From Promethearchaeota archaeon (GTDB taxonomy: Archaea; Asgardarchaeota; Lokiarchaeia; Sigynarchaeales; SOKP01), in NCBI GenBank assembly GCA_013375495.1, contig JABXKC010000003.1, forward strand, positions 62,001 to 126,000: a DNA stretch of 64,000 nt. The letters are read 5' to 3'. Under the pieces are notes generated by a model. That model did no database searches. It saw only the letters and a program-made list of their open reading frames with translations, and was not told where the DNA came from. A program made the translations under genes and the position numbers. This document shows positions 27,987 to 36,713 of this stretch, piece by piece; positions within the stretch are counted from its first letter, which is position 1; the number at the start of each line of letters is the position of its first letter.

Positions 27987-28154
27987 ATGGAAGAACGCAT
28001 AATAAAACACGAGGAAAACATAGCTAAAATTCTAAGTCGGGTAATTTCATTATGTAAACAAACAGAACTAACTGATCTAGCAAAAAAGGGCGAACAAGTT
28101 CTTAAAACTTATGAAAATGCAAAAAAATACGATGATATTGGAACAAGAAGTTAA
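27987..28154 (+). CDS. 55-residue helical protein, copy 1 of a tandem pair
   Basis: Short gene, transcribed divergently from the Roadblock-GTPase. Product: MEERIIKHEENIAKILSRVI followed by SLCKQTELTDLAKKGEQVLK and a Lys-rich tail. The pattern suggests two amphipathic helices around a TELTDLA turn. The next small gene encodes a clear relative: both have an I-x-I-L/x-R-V/AV segment, a Lys before T-x-LTDLA, an A-x-K after it, and LK-x-Y. Two copies side by side argue that these are real genes. Function unknown; proximity to the GTPase invites the idea of a small adaptor, which is inference only. Confidence 0.6.
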   Translation: MEERIIKHEENIAKILSRVISLCKQTELTDLAKKGEQVLKTYENAKKYDDIGTRS

Positions 28155-28210
28155 TTTTTAATACCACCATATTATTCTCTTTTTTATTCAATATATTTTT
28201 ACTTTCATCT

Positions 28211-28390
28211 ATGATGGATGAAACACCTCTGAGAAAAGAATTAATCGGAGAAAATCAAATAGAAGAAATTTTATTCAGGGCAGTAAACCTTTTTAAAAAA
28301 ACGGGACTAACAGATCTGGCTGAAAAGTGGGATAGAATTTTAAAAATGTATGTCGGGAAAAAAGAATTGACTGAAGGTACCTTTTTTTAA
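28211..28390 (+). CDS. 59-residue helical protein, copy 2 of a tandem pair
   Basis: Short gene 56 bases after copy 1, same strand. Product starts MMDETPLRKELIGENQIEEI, then LFRAVNLFKKTGLTDLAEKW and DRILKMYVGKKE. It shares with copy 1 the KxTxLTDLAxK core and the LKxY that follows, with similar spacing, but differs at both ends, so the pair is an old duplication and not a recent one. No membrane segment or signal. ATG 28211 or 28214 may be the start. Function unknown. Confidence 0.6.
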   Translation: MMDETPLRKELIGENQIEEILFRAVNLFKKTGLTDLAEKWDRILKMYVGKKELTEGTFF

Positions 28391-28588
28391 TTAATTTCCC
28401 TTTATTCTGTCGTAAATTTTGTGAATAGAATATATTTCTTCTAATTTTTTATCACACATTTATCATTAATTAAGAAATTGTTGTGGTAAATCCTAAGTTC
28501 TCACACTTATTTAATATTTTAGCACTAGAAAAAGCTGAAGATGCGCTGTTATCGATATTATAGATACCTAAAATCATTTCTTTTTTTA

Positions 28589-30520
28589 TTAATATTTATT
28601 CTTAACAAGATTATCTAATGAATTTAAGATGTGATGGTAATCATCTTCATTAATTTGATAGAGATTATTTACATGTAAATCGATTTTATTCTGCAGTTTT
28701 AATACTTGCGTTTCATTACGATTTTTCAAATTTAATATTTGATTAACTTTATCTTTGATAAGATCAGACAACTCTTTTTCCTTTTTAGTGGAAGGCACTT
28801 TTATTGGAAGGATTTTTAGTTTTTCGATCAAAATTCTAGGAAATAATAATTTGTACGAGCCGAAAGTTTTTAAAAAGTAAAAGGACAGCAAACGAGAGTT
28901 TAGGAGGCCTAAAAGATAAAAATGGTTAAATTCTGCAATAGGAGATTGGTTAATTTTAATGTTATATATTGATTGAGAACTTAATGCGTTCTTTTCGTAG
29001 GCAGCACATATGAGGTTTTCTTGGTTTAATTGTCTTACAGCAATTCGGTTATTATAATTACTCAAATCTTTATAGTTAATTCCACCCACATTAACCTTGA
29101 TGTACCTATATTCATTTATGAAATATCTGTTTATTGAATAAATAAAGGGTTGGTAAGCGTTTTCTAAGCCTTTAGGGATGCTATCGACTATAATTTTTTC
29201 AACATCATTCGAATTCAATGTTGTTCCACATTTAACACAAATAAAATTACCTTTTGGAAGTGGAAAATATCTGTTACACGTGTCACAGTAAACAACCTCG
29301 CCTTTTTTGCCTAATTCAACTCCTCTGTTTATTGAAATATCAAATTGTGAATCAAGTATTAAATCTTTTAAACTGGTGAAGCTTGAGTTTAAATGTTTTA
29401 AGATTTCTATATCATTTTGAGTTAGATGAATTAGAAATTTATAGTCCCATTCTCCAATATTTTTTTGTAGTAAAAAATTTTCCCTTTGATCAGTTTTAAG
29501 GGCTTTTTTTATCATTATTTTATTGTTTAACCGTTGTTCTTCTATTACTTCCTTTTTTAAAACTAAAATAATATTAGATACAACGGGATCCCTAAAACCC
29601 GAACCTACAACGCATATTTCTTTAATTTTTGTATGATTATAGATATATTTTCTTAATAATTTCCGATTGGATAAAGCTAAAAGAGAATCAGGAACGATAT
29701 ATCCCATTTTTCCACCTTTTTTTAGGGTTTTTATTCCTAATTCAATAAAGATCTGATAATAATCGTATTGCCCCTTGTTTGTCTCTAAAGGGAGTTTTTC
29801 GATGAAATTTCTATAATCTTGTGGAATGGCTCGAATGAATAGATAAGGAGGATTTCCTACCACAAAGTCATATTTGCTCCTAAAATTAAATTGAAGCGTA
29901 TCCTCATTGAAGATATTGAATACGGGTATTTTGTAATCGTTCTTTTTTTCTAATATATTGTTAAAAAGGTCAAAAATTGTGAAGTAAATGTTGAATTGGC
30001 ATAAAACACAAGCGATTGGATTGACATCAATTCCAATAATATTATTCTTAATTCTATCGATAATATTTATAGCTTGATTCAAAACTAATTCTGAATAATC
30101 CCTCACTTTTAGTTGCTTTCTTAACTTTTCACCAAGAATCTCTACTGCTCTAACTAAAAAACTCCCAGAACCACAACTCAGGTCGATTAAATTCTTATTT
30201 TCAATATCCTGCTGGTTTGTATATCCAACGCTCTTTAATATGTAATCAACTATTTGAATAGGGGTGTAAAATTCGCCCATTGTTTTTCTTTGGGAATGGG
30301 GAACAATTTTTTCGTAAGATTTAGCTATTGCATCCAAATTAAAATTTTGTTTACCACTTTTTAACCTCCGATGATTTTCATTAGATTCAGTTAAAGACAA
30401 ATTTTCAACCAAATTATAGATGAAATCGTGAACTTCATTATCTTTTAAAGTGATTCCATAATGGTTCATTAAATTTGGTATAATTCCCATTTCATTTAGG
30501 AAATCTCTAAAATCGTTCAT
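28589..30520 (-). CDS. Gamma-class N6-adenine DNA methylase with TaqI-like specificity region
   Basis: SAM-dependent adenine methylase. Seen: QRKTMGEFYTPIQIVDYIL, motif I LIDLSCGSGSFLVRAVEIL (Asp-Leu-Ser where DP is usual), IIGIDVNPIACVLCQ, and catalytic motif IV FVVGNPPYLF. A four-cysteine zinc ribbon (CDTCNRYF...CVKCGTTL) sits at roughly residues 410-435. The rest is a TaqI-type target-recognition region (LGLLNSRLLSFYFLKTFG, LPIKVPSTKKEKEL). At 643 aa it lacks an obvious nuclease domain, and no endonuclease gene is adjacent. It may be a solitary methylase or the modification half of a broken system. Confidence 0.88.
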   Translation of the reverse strand: MNDFRDFLNEMGIIPNLMNHYGITLKDNEVHDFIYNLVENLSLTESNENHRRLKSGKQNFNLDAIAKSYEKIVPHSQRKTMGEFYTPIQIVDYILKSVGYTNQQDIENKNLIDLSCGSGSFLVRAVEILGEKLRKQLKVRDYSELVLNQAINIIDRIKNNIIGIDVNPIACVLCQFNIYFTIFDLFNNILEKKNDYKIPVFNIFNEDTLQFNFRSKYDFVVGNPPYLFIRAIPQDYRNFIEKLPLETNKGQYDYYQIFIELGIKTLKKGGKMGYIVPDSLLALSNRKLLRKYIYNHTKIKEICVVGSGFRDPVVSNIILVLKKEVIEEQRLNNKIMIKKALKTDQRENFLLQKNIGEWDYKFLIHLTQNDIEILKHLNSSFTSLKDLILDSQFDISINRGVELGKKGEVVYCDTCNRYFPLPKGNFICVKCGTTLNSNDVEKIIVDSIPKGLENAYQPFIYSINRYFINEYRYIKVNVGGINYKDLSNYNNRIAVRQLNQENLICAAYEKNALSSQSIYNIKINQSPIAEFNHFYLLGLLNSRLLSFYFLKTFGSYKLLFPRILIEKLKILPIKVPSTKKEKELSDLIKDKVNQILNLKNRNETQVLKLQNKIDLHVNNLYQINEDDYHHILNSLDNLVKNKY

Positions 30521-30623
30521 AAAGTATGGCTGTGAATATTATCAGATAGATTAAATTTTATCTTATTATAGTTCTATCTAACCAGAATAAAGTTTTATAT
30601 TTAATTAAGAGTTCTTAAAGATT

Positions 30624-31130
30624 ATGGAAATCAGTAAAAGAGAGCTTATTAGCTTTAAAGAAAGAAAATTTCCAGAAGATATTTGTTTTCGCCCAATCGG
30701 GATAATTCATTCTCCATTTACAGATTTAACGGGAATAGCTATCCAACCAACTATGTCGAATGCGAAAGGAAAGATAGAGGTATTTAAGCATTACCAGGAT
30801 GCCTTAAAAGACTTAGATGGGTTTTCACACATATTTTGTTTATATTTTTTTGACATGGTAAAGCTACCCGTTCCACTTCAATCGAAACCTTTTTTGAAAG
30901 ACGAAATTATGGGGGTATTTGCAATACGAACGCCGTTTAGGCCAAATCCTATTGGACTATCTATATTAGAACTTATTGAAATTAAGGATAATATTCTATA
31001 TGTAAATAACTTAGATATATTGGATAAAACGCCCGTAATTGATATCAAGCCCTATATTCCTCAATTTGATAATCGAGAAACACAGAAAATTGGATGGTTA
31101 GAAGGCAATATAAGGAGAAAAGTAAGTTAA
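30624..31130 (+). CDS. trmO: TrmO-type tRNA (t6A37) N6-methyltransferase
   Basis: SAM-dependent enzyme of the TsaA/UPF0066 family that methylates N6-threonylcarbamoyladenosine at position 37 of certain tRNAs. Seen: FRPIGIIHSPF at the N-terminus, MSNAKGKIEVF, LDGFSHIFCLYFF, the family signature FAIRTPFRPNPIGLSILEL, and the closing LDKTPVIDIKPYIPQFD. The beta-barrel core is complete at 168 aa. It is divergent from the DNA methylase upstream and stands as a single gene ahead of the seven-helix proteins. No cluster role is implied. Confidence 0.92.
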   Translation: MEISKRELISFKERKFPEDICFRPIGIIHSPFTDLTGIAIQPTMSNAKGKIEVFKHYQDALKDLDGFSHIFCLYFFDMVKLPVPLQSKPFLKDEIMGVFAIRTPFRPNPIGLSILELIEIKDNILYVNNLDILDKTPVIDIKPYIPQFDNRETQKIGWLEGNIRRKVS

Positions 31131-31270
31131 TAGATCCATTTTGTTAACAAAAAATCATGTAAAACTTCTTATAAGGTGCTAGACCATTATATATTTATAT
31201 AATACTTTCTTCAATCAATTTTGACAAGAAAGGAAACGAAATTCATTACTGAAGAATTCCAATTATATAG

Positions 31271-32365
31271 ATGATTGCAAGCATATTTATCAGTATTTAT
31301 CTTATTTTCTTAGGGTCTGGTATTATTTATGTAATATTTAAGAGAGAGAATTACGAAGTTGAAATAAGCTTTCTTATTATTATTATTGCATACTTCGTAA
31401 GCGAAATCACCTATTTTATATCATTTAATTTATCAGCAGAAACTTTCTTTGTAATCCCATTATCATTGTTTATTTGGTATCTTTCAATTATCACAAGAAA
31501 TTTTTCTATTGGAATGTTTGCAGCAATTCATAACCTTGAGTTAAACAAAGATAGTAAGGTACGATTTTTACCCGCACTGATTTATATTTTTATAGGAGGA
31601 ATCATTTTTAGCTTGTTATTCGTTCCTGATTCTTTTAAAGTAATCCAAATAGGGAATGAATACTATTATTTATTTAATAATATTGGTTTACTAACCTCAA
31701 TTAACCTATTTAGTTTTTGTGTTGTTCTATTTTCTTGGATAATACAAATAAAAGGATATAATAAGTTTGCTGACAAGAAGTTAGGCAAATATTATTATAT
31801 CTTTATGCTTCTTTTTAGCTTACACATTTTGCTTTACAATCTCTTTATTATTTTTCCAAATATTTATTTGAAAATAATTCACGAATCCTTTTATCTTATT
31901 GGTATTGGATATTTTATTCAAATTATCATTAACAAGCCTAATCTATTTGCAGTTTTTACAAATAAGATATATGATTTTATTATTTTCCATAAATCAGGAA
32001 TCTTACTTTATTCTTATAACTTTCAAACAAGAGAAGAAGTTGACGAGAGTCTCTTGAAAGGAAGTATTTTGATAGGAATAAGTCATATTCTGGCTAACTT
32101 ATCAAATTTAGAAGCTCAAGTAACTCACATAAAAATGGAAGAGCGTGCAGTTGTATTTAATTTCAATACCCAATTAGGTTATGCTGCCTTACTAATAGCA
32201 AAACACAGAAATAAGATCTTAGAAAATTCAATTGAACACTTTATGAAAGAGTTCTCCGTGATCAATAAAGATAGTTTAAAAAATTTAAGCGGCTTAATAG
32301 ATGTATCTAAATTTAAAAATGCTAAAGAGCTAATTAAACAGTATTTTCGTCACTTTCTCTCTTAG
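31271..32365 (+). CDS. Seven-helix membrane protein with C-terminal longin/Roadblock-like domain, copy 1
   Basis: No named family recognised. Residues 1-227 hold seven hydrophobic helices; Lys/Arg-rich loops after helices 3, 5 and 7 suggest an outside N-terminus and a cytosolic C-terminus. Residues about 228-364 form a soluble domain beginning IYDFIIFHKSGILLYSYNF, then LLKGSILIGISHILANL, VVFNFNTQLGYAALLI and a closing helix pair. The strand-helix pattern with a GILLYSY hairpin resembles longin or Roadblock domains, which bind small GTPases in Asgard archaea and eukaryotes. The next gene is a clear paralogue with the same layout. A membrane sensor that signals to a GTPase is a reasonable hypothesis, untested. 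Confidence 0.8.
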   Translation: MIASIFISIYLIFLGSGIIYVIFKRENYEVEISFLIIIIAYFVSEITYFISFNLSAETFFVIPLSLFIWYLSIITRNFSIGMFAAIHNLELNKDSKVRFLPALIYIFIGGIIFSLLFVPDSFKVIQIGNEYYYLFNNIGLLTSINLFSFCVVLFSWIIQIKGYNKFADKKLGKYYYIFMLLFSLHILLYNLFIIFPNIYLKIIHESFYLIGIGYFIQIIINKPNLFAVFTNKIYDFIIFHKSGILLYSYNFQTREEVDESLLKGSILIGISHILANLSNLEAQVTHIKMEERAVVFNFNTQLGYAALLIAKHRNKILENSIEHFMKEFSVINKDSLKNLSGLIDVSKFKNAKELIKQYFRHFLS

Positions 32366-32459
32366 AAATAATTAAAAACAAAAACGAATTCTATTTAAAG
32401 AAACAAGTAATTTTTTTGATTTCCTGTTAGTAGGACATTATTGATATTAGTATTTAAAG

Positions 32460-33623
32460 ATGAATTATACAACATCCATATCATTAATTATTGGTTATTT
32501 CTTCATACTCTCCCTAAGTTTAATAGTAACAATTCATACTATTAGAAATCGAAAGAATTATGGAACACCATTTATGGGTTTACTAATTGCTGCTATAGCT
32601 TTTTTTTTAGGATTTATTCATGCTACATTATACACACTTTCAGTAGTTTTTTTCATCTCAGAACAATTGAATATTTTATTCTGGAAATTTTCAATTTTAG
32701 CTTGGTTTGTTTCACTTATAATAACTTCGCTTCTCTTCTCGTCCTTTAGAGAGTATAAAAAAATCAAATCCTTTCCTTTTCTATTCTACACACTTCTTCT
32801 TGGCTTATTAATTGGTGCTTTACTAGTTCCTGATTCTATAATGTTAAATCTTAGTATATCTCCTCCCTCATCAATTATATTCATTGATCCTTCACTAATT
32901 AATTATAATTTTAATTTCATTCTTGCAGGAATAACTATCTTCTTCCAAATACTGGTTATCTTTCATTATTTTTATATCGCAATAATAATAAATATCCGTT
33001 CAAAAAAAAAAGAAGAAACCTTACCGGTGTTACTAAATGCTATAATTTTTTCGATACCGATTCTACTGAATCTTCTCTATATTATATTTCATCAAACTCC
33101 CTTTAGAGATTTTTTTATAAGGGAATTATTCATAATTATTCTCTGGATCGCATATTTCGGTGTTAGTATAATGATCATTAAAAAACCTGAAATATTTTAC
33201 ATTTTACCAAATAGAATATATTCCATTAATATTTTTCATAAATCTGGCGTACTACTATATTCTTATGACTTTGAAGAACAAGCTGATTCTAAAACCGAGT
33301 CCACAATCTGGGGTAATATACTTATAGGTTTGAATCATATTCTTAGCGAGTTTCTAGATAAAAAAGATAAAATTAATGTAATTCAAACTAAGGAAGCTGA
33401 TATTGTTGTCAAATATGAAGAGGATAGCGGTTACGCTTTAATTCTTATTACAAATAGAAAAAATAGTATCGTAGAAGATCTACTGAATAATTTTTCGAAC
33501 GAATTTAAACTAAAATATAAGAATGAACTAAACGAGATTCTAGACATCAATAAAATTATTAATGTTTCCGAATTCAGCAATTTGAAGGATTTAATCGAAA
33601 AAAATTTTCAATTGTATCTATAA
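32460..33623 (+). CDS. Seven-helix membrane protein with C-terminal longin/Roadblock-like domain, copy 2
   Basis: Paralogue of the preceding gene, 94 bases downstream. Seven helices in residues 1-255 with basic loops (RNRKNYG, REYKKIKS, RSKKKEE) on the predicted cytosolic side. Shared with copy 1: a VPDS after helix 4, a KP-x-x-F after helix 7, then IFHKSGVLLYSYDF, GNILIGLNHILSEFL, IVVKYEEDSGYALILI and a final helical stretch EFSNLKDLIEKNF. The loop after helix 4 is longer here (MLNLSISPPSSIIFIDPS). The membrane half has diverged more than the soluble domain, as expected if the pair senses different signals but reports to the same kind of partner. Confidence 0.8.
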   Translation: MNYTTSISLIIGYFFILSLSLIVTIHTIRNRKNYGTPFMGLLIAAIAFFLGFIHATLYTLSVVFFISEQLNILFWKFSILAWFVSLIITSLLFSSFREYKKIKSFPFLFYTLLLGLLIGALLVPDSIMLNLSISPPSSIIFIDPSLINYNFNFILAGITIFFQILVIFHYFYIAIIINIRSKKKEETLPVLLNAIIFSIPILLNLLYIIFHQTPFRDFFIRELFIIILWIAYFGVSIMIIKKPEIFYILPNRIYSINIFHKSGVLLYSYDFEEQADSKTESTIWGNILIGLNHILSEFLDKKDKINVIQTKEADIVVKYEEDSGYALILITNRKNSIVEDLLNNFSNEFKLKYKNELNEILDINKIINVSEFSNLKDLIEKNFQLYL

Positions 33624-33674
33624 TACTTCATCCTATTCAAAATTACTAAATCTTAGATATCTAAACATTTTTTA

Positions 33675-33914
33675 ATGAGTGTCACCCTAATTCTTCATAA
33701 GATGGAACAAATTGAAATTCATGATAAGGAGTGGGAGAAAGACTGGAAGAATATAGTAGAGATTTTCAATACTATTGATCATCTCGAGCAGTTGTTTAAA
33801 AATTTAGATGTCCCATACTTAAGAGAAATTCAGCAAAAAGTATTGCTTTTAAATCTTGAAAAATATACGTGGTCACTCCAAAATTACATCATAGAGAAAT
33901 ATTCTCGAGCGTAG
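33675..33914 (+). CDS. 79-residue uncharacterised helical protein
   Basis: Not recognised. The product is predicted mostly helical, with Trp-rich segments KEWEKDWKNIVEIFNTIDH and LEKYTWSLQNYIIEKYSR. ATG 33675 or the later ATG giving MEQIEIHDKEW may be the start. It follows the second seven-helix gene by 51 bases on the same strand, so it could be the third gene of that operon. No membrane helix, signal or cysteine. Moderately likely to be real given its gene-like composition and position. Confidence 0.5.
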   Translation: MSVTLILHKMEQIEIHDKEWEKDWKNIVEIFNTIDHLEQLFKNLDVPYLREIQQKVLLLNLEKYTWSLQNYIIEKYSRA

Positions 33915-34030
33915 TTAATATATAAGCAATATTTTAAGGCATTTTTTCAACTCTTTCTAGTGAGTACTATAATCAATTTAAAATAGTATTGAAAATTTAA
34001 TTCTCTATTAATTTTTAAATTAGTTTTAAG

Positions 34031-35407
34031 TTGATTAATATGAGTACACGATTTAGTACAGGTCAAAAATGGAGTTTTTCTTTAGGAAATGGCATAACTT
34101 GGTTTATAAATAGTGCGTTTAATCTTTGGGTATTTACTTTTTATTTCGCAGCGGTAGGCTTGGATATTGATTTAATCAGAACGGCGTTTATCATTTGGAC
34201 AATTTGGAACGCGATAAACGACCCTTTGATTGGTTACCTTTCGGATAGAACAAATAGCCGATGGGGGCGTAGACGGATTTATATCATGGTTGGTGTAATT
34301 CCGGTATTAGCCTTAGAGATATTAATTTGGCTACCTCCTCTTAGTGGAGAAATGGCACAATTCTTTTATCTTCTTATTATGTTATTGTTATACGATACAG
34401 CTTATACGCTGATTGCGCTTCCTACAGATTCTTTGTTCCCAGAATTATATACAACAGTAGAAGAAAGAACCCAAGTAAACACAATACGACAGATTTTAGC
34501 AGCGATTGGTTTGATTTTAGCGGCTCTGATTCCTGGAATCTTCATCGGAGAACAAGATGTAATAGATGGGTATTTGATGAATGGTATTGTAACTGCTATA
34601 ATCGTTGGAGTTGCCATGTTTATATATCTTAAATGGGGCGCTGTCGAAAGAGAAGAATTTAAACTGGATTACAAGCAAGGATTTAGCTACTTCAAAGCAT
34701 TGGGGATAACATTTAAGAACAAGGGATTTGTGCTCTACATTATTATGTTCTTCTTTTATGAATATATCCTATTATTACTCGCTACGATTGTGCCTCTATT
34801 TTCAGCAGAAATCCTTGGAACAACTACCGCTTTCGAAACTTCGATCCTCATGGGATTACTATATATTGTTGGAATTGTATCCATGTTTTTATGGAAAAAG
34901 CTCGATGTTAAACTTGGTGGGAGACTTGGATATGGAATATCAATGATCTCATACGTACTAGCAACTATACCAATGTTATTTATTTCTTCATATGTATCGG
35001 CTATTATAAGCGTTTTGCTTATGGGCATTGGTTTTGGGGGGATGTTATACTTCATTTGGTATATTATCGCCGATGTTATTGACCACGACGAGTTAAAAAC
35101 AGGCGTCAGAAGAGAGGGAAGTTATTTCGGCATTGCTAATTTCTTCATGCGACTTTCGATGGTTCTCTCAATCACAACCGTAAGCCTTGTCTTTACTGAG
35201 ACAGGTTGGGAAGAATATATTCCCAATCCCGGGATTAACGTGAAAATTGGATTACGATTTTTATTTGTAATCGTTCCCGCGATTGCTATAGGAATTTCGC
35301 TAGTTTGCCTCTACTTTTACCCATTTACGAAAGAAAAAGTATTAGAAATGAAGGAAAAATTAGCGGAGCTACACGAAAGTAAAATGGGAAAAGTAAAATC
35401 TGCTTAA
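34031..35407 (+). CDS. GPH-family (MFS) glycoside/hexuronide:cation symporter
   Basis: Twelve-helix secondary transporter for sugars or glycosides. Seen: SFSLGNGITWFINSAFNLWVF at the N-terminus and the family signature DPLIGYLSDRTNSRWGRRRIYI between helices 2 and 3, with the central loop and the IADVIDHDELKTGVRREG segment typical of GPH proteins (MelB/XylP relatives). Length 458 aa is normal. It stands alone on the plus strand, convergent with the PLP enzyme. Together with the GH38 enzyme 13 kb away it could serve mannoside use, but no direct link is seen. Confidence 0.92.
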   Translation: MINMSTRFSTGQKWSFSLGNGITWFINSAFNLWVFTFYFAAVGLDIDLIRTAFIIWTIWNAINDPLIGYLSDRTNSRWGRRRIYIMVGVIPVLALEILIWLPPLSGEMAQFFYLLIMLLLYDTAYTLIALPTDSLFPELYTTVEERTQVNTIRQILAAIGLILAALIPGIFIGEQDVIDGYLMNGIVTAIIVGVAMFIYLKWGAVEREEFKLDYKQGFSYFKALGITFKNKGFVLYIIMFFFYEYILLLLATIVPLFSAEILGTTTAFETSILMGLLYIVGIVSMFLWKKLDVKLGGRLGYGISMISYVLATIPMLFISSYVSAIISVLLMGIGFGGMLYFIWYIIADVIDHDELKTGVRREGSYFGIANFFMRLSMVLSITTVSLVFTETGWEEYIPNPGINVKIGLRFLFVIVPAIAIGISLVCLYFYPFTKEKVLEMKEKLAELHESKMGKVKSA

Positions 35408-35426
35408 AAATTTTCTTTTTTTTTTT

Positions 35427-36710
35427 TTATATTTGCTCAAGAGCTTGCTCTAAATCTTGTATTATGTCATCTGAATCTTCTAAACCTACTGAAAATCTGA
35501 AGTGTGTATCTGACATTTTCATTCTACGTTTTTCCCAAGAAGCAAGATCAATTCCCGTCATTACTGATGTGTATTCTATTAGCGAGGTAGTATCTCCTAA
35601 AGAAACTCCAACTTTAATTAGTTTTAACAAATCTATGAATTTATAGCATTCCTCGATGGTCTCCAATTCAAAACCAATCATACCTCCGAAACCTCTCATC
35701 TGTTTTTTAGCTAATGCATGATTTGGATGCGATTCTAAGCCGGGATATATCACTTTTGCTACTTTTGGATGAGATTCTAAAAATTGTGCCGATTTCATAG
35801 CATTTGAGCAATGGCGCTCCATCCTCAAGCTAAGCGTTCTACACCCTCTTAAAATTAGCCAAGCACTAAATGGATGCATAACAGCTCCCTGAGTTTCTAA
35901 CCAGAAGTATCTAATGTTTTGTAATTCGTTTTTTGGTCCTATAATCACGCCACCTAAAGTATCTCCGTGTCCATTAACATATTTTGTAAGGCTTTCAACC
36001 ACGAGATCTGCTCCTAAACTTAAGGGTTTTTGCAACGCTGGAGATGCAAAAGTGTTATCGACTATACATTTCCCGTCTATTTCATGGATTAAATCTGCAC
36101 ATCCTTGAATGTCTAACACATCTAAATTTGGATTAGAAGGAGTTTCCACAAATACCGCTTTAGTGTTCTCATCGATCGCATCTTTAAGTTCACTGAGTTT
36201 TCTCATATCAACTATTTTAGTCATAATCCCTAACTGAGAGTAAATTTTTGTTAAAAGGCGGTAAACTCCGGTGTACTGATTGTTGTGAATAATGATGTTG
36301 GGTATGTTTTCAGGGTTATTTTGAGGAAGCAATGATCGTATTTTTTTTGGGCGTATCCTTTCTACACGCTGCTGTAATATACTTGAGCATGCTAAGTGGA
36401 CGGCTGCCATCCCTGAGGCCACGGAAACCGCAGCTTCGCCACCGTGAAGTGTAGCAAGTTTTTGATCTAAAGCGTACAATGTTGGGTTTTCAGTGCGAGA
36501 ATAATTATAATGATTTTTTAGTAGTTCTGTTAGGGAAGAATAAGCGTATGATTTTGTTGCATAAAGAGGCGTTCTTAAGCTTCCCGAAGCGGTGGGATAA
36601 GGATCTTCCCCGGCTCTTCCTTGTTGCGAGTCAAAGTGTAACTTATCCCATTTTTCTCTCAATTCCTTATTTTTTTGATCTAAAGTTCTTTTTCTTTTAT
36701 CGTCAGACAT
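35427..36710 (-). CDS. Cys/Met-metabolism PLP enzyme (cystathionine gamma-synthase / methionine gamma-lyase family)
   Basis: PLP-dependent enzyme acting on sulfur amino acids. Seen: TPLYATKSYAY, YNYSRTENPTLYALDQKLATLHGGEAAVSVASGMAAV, FVETPSNPNLDVLDI, VDNTFASPALQKPLSLGADLVVESLTKYVNGHGD with the PLP-binding Lys, and MHPFSAWLILRGCRTLSLRMERH. At 427 aa it is longer than usual, with a 30-residue basic N-terminal tail and an insert (RIRPKKIRSLLPQNNPENIP) before the GGTYR-like segment. It starts 3 bases after the stop of an MttB-family gene, so the two form an operon. That coupling hints at methyl transfer to or from a sulfur compound. Exact reaction unresolved. Confidence 0.88.
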   Translation of the reverse strand: MSDDKRKRTLDQKNKELREKWDKLHFDSQQGRAGEDPYPTASGSLRTPLYATKSYAYSSLTELLKNHYNYSRTENPTLYALDQKLATLHGGEAAVSVASGMAAVHLACSSILQQRVERIRPKKIRSLLPQNNPENIPNIIIHNNQYTGVYRLLTKIYSQLGIMTKIVDMRKLSELKDAIDENTKAVFVETPSNPNLDVLDIQGCADLIHEIDGKCIVDNTFASPALQKPLSLGADLVVESLTKYVNGHGDTLGGVIIGPKNELQNIRYFWLETQGAVMHPFSAWLILRGCRTLSLRMERHCSNAMKSAQFLESHPKVAKVIYPGLESHPNHALAKKQMRGFGGMIGFELETIEECYKFIDLLKLIKVGVSLGDTTSLIEYTSVMTGIDLASWEKRRMKMSDTHFRFSVGLEDSDDIIQDLEQALEQI

Positions 36711-36713
36711 TAT

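Larger units (their letters stand above)
27846..28588. other. 743-base region without long genes; holds two tiny paralogous genes
   Basis: Between the Roadblock-GTPase start and the stop of the N6-adenine methylase. It contains the two short plus-strand genes at 27987-28154 and 28211-28390. The rest is AT-rich. A 35-codon minus-strand frame at 28470-28577 is present but unconvincing. No RNA gene or clear hairpin was seen. Confidence 0.6.

Noticed and set aside
28470..28577. 35-codon minus-strand frame downstream of the N6-adenine methylase
   Set aside because: It has an ATG and lies in line with the methylase gene, but it is very short, has no domain or relative in the window and no clear ribosome binding site.
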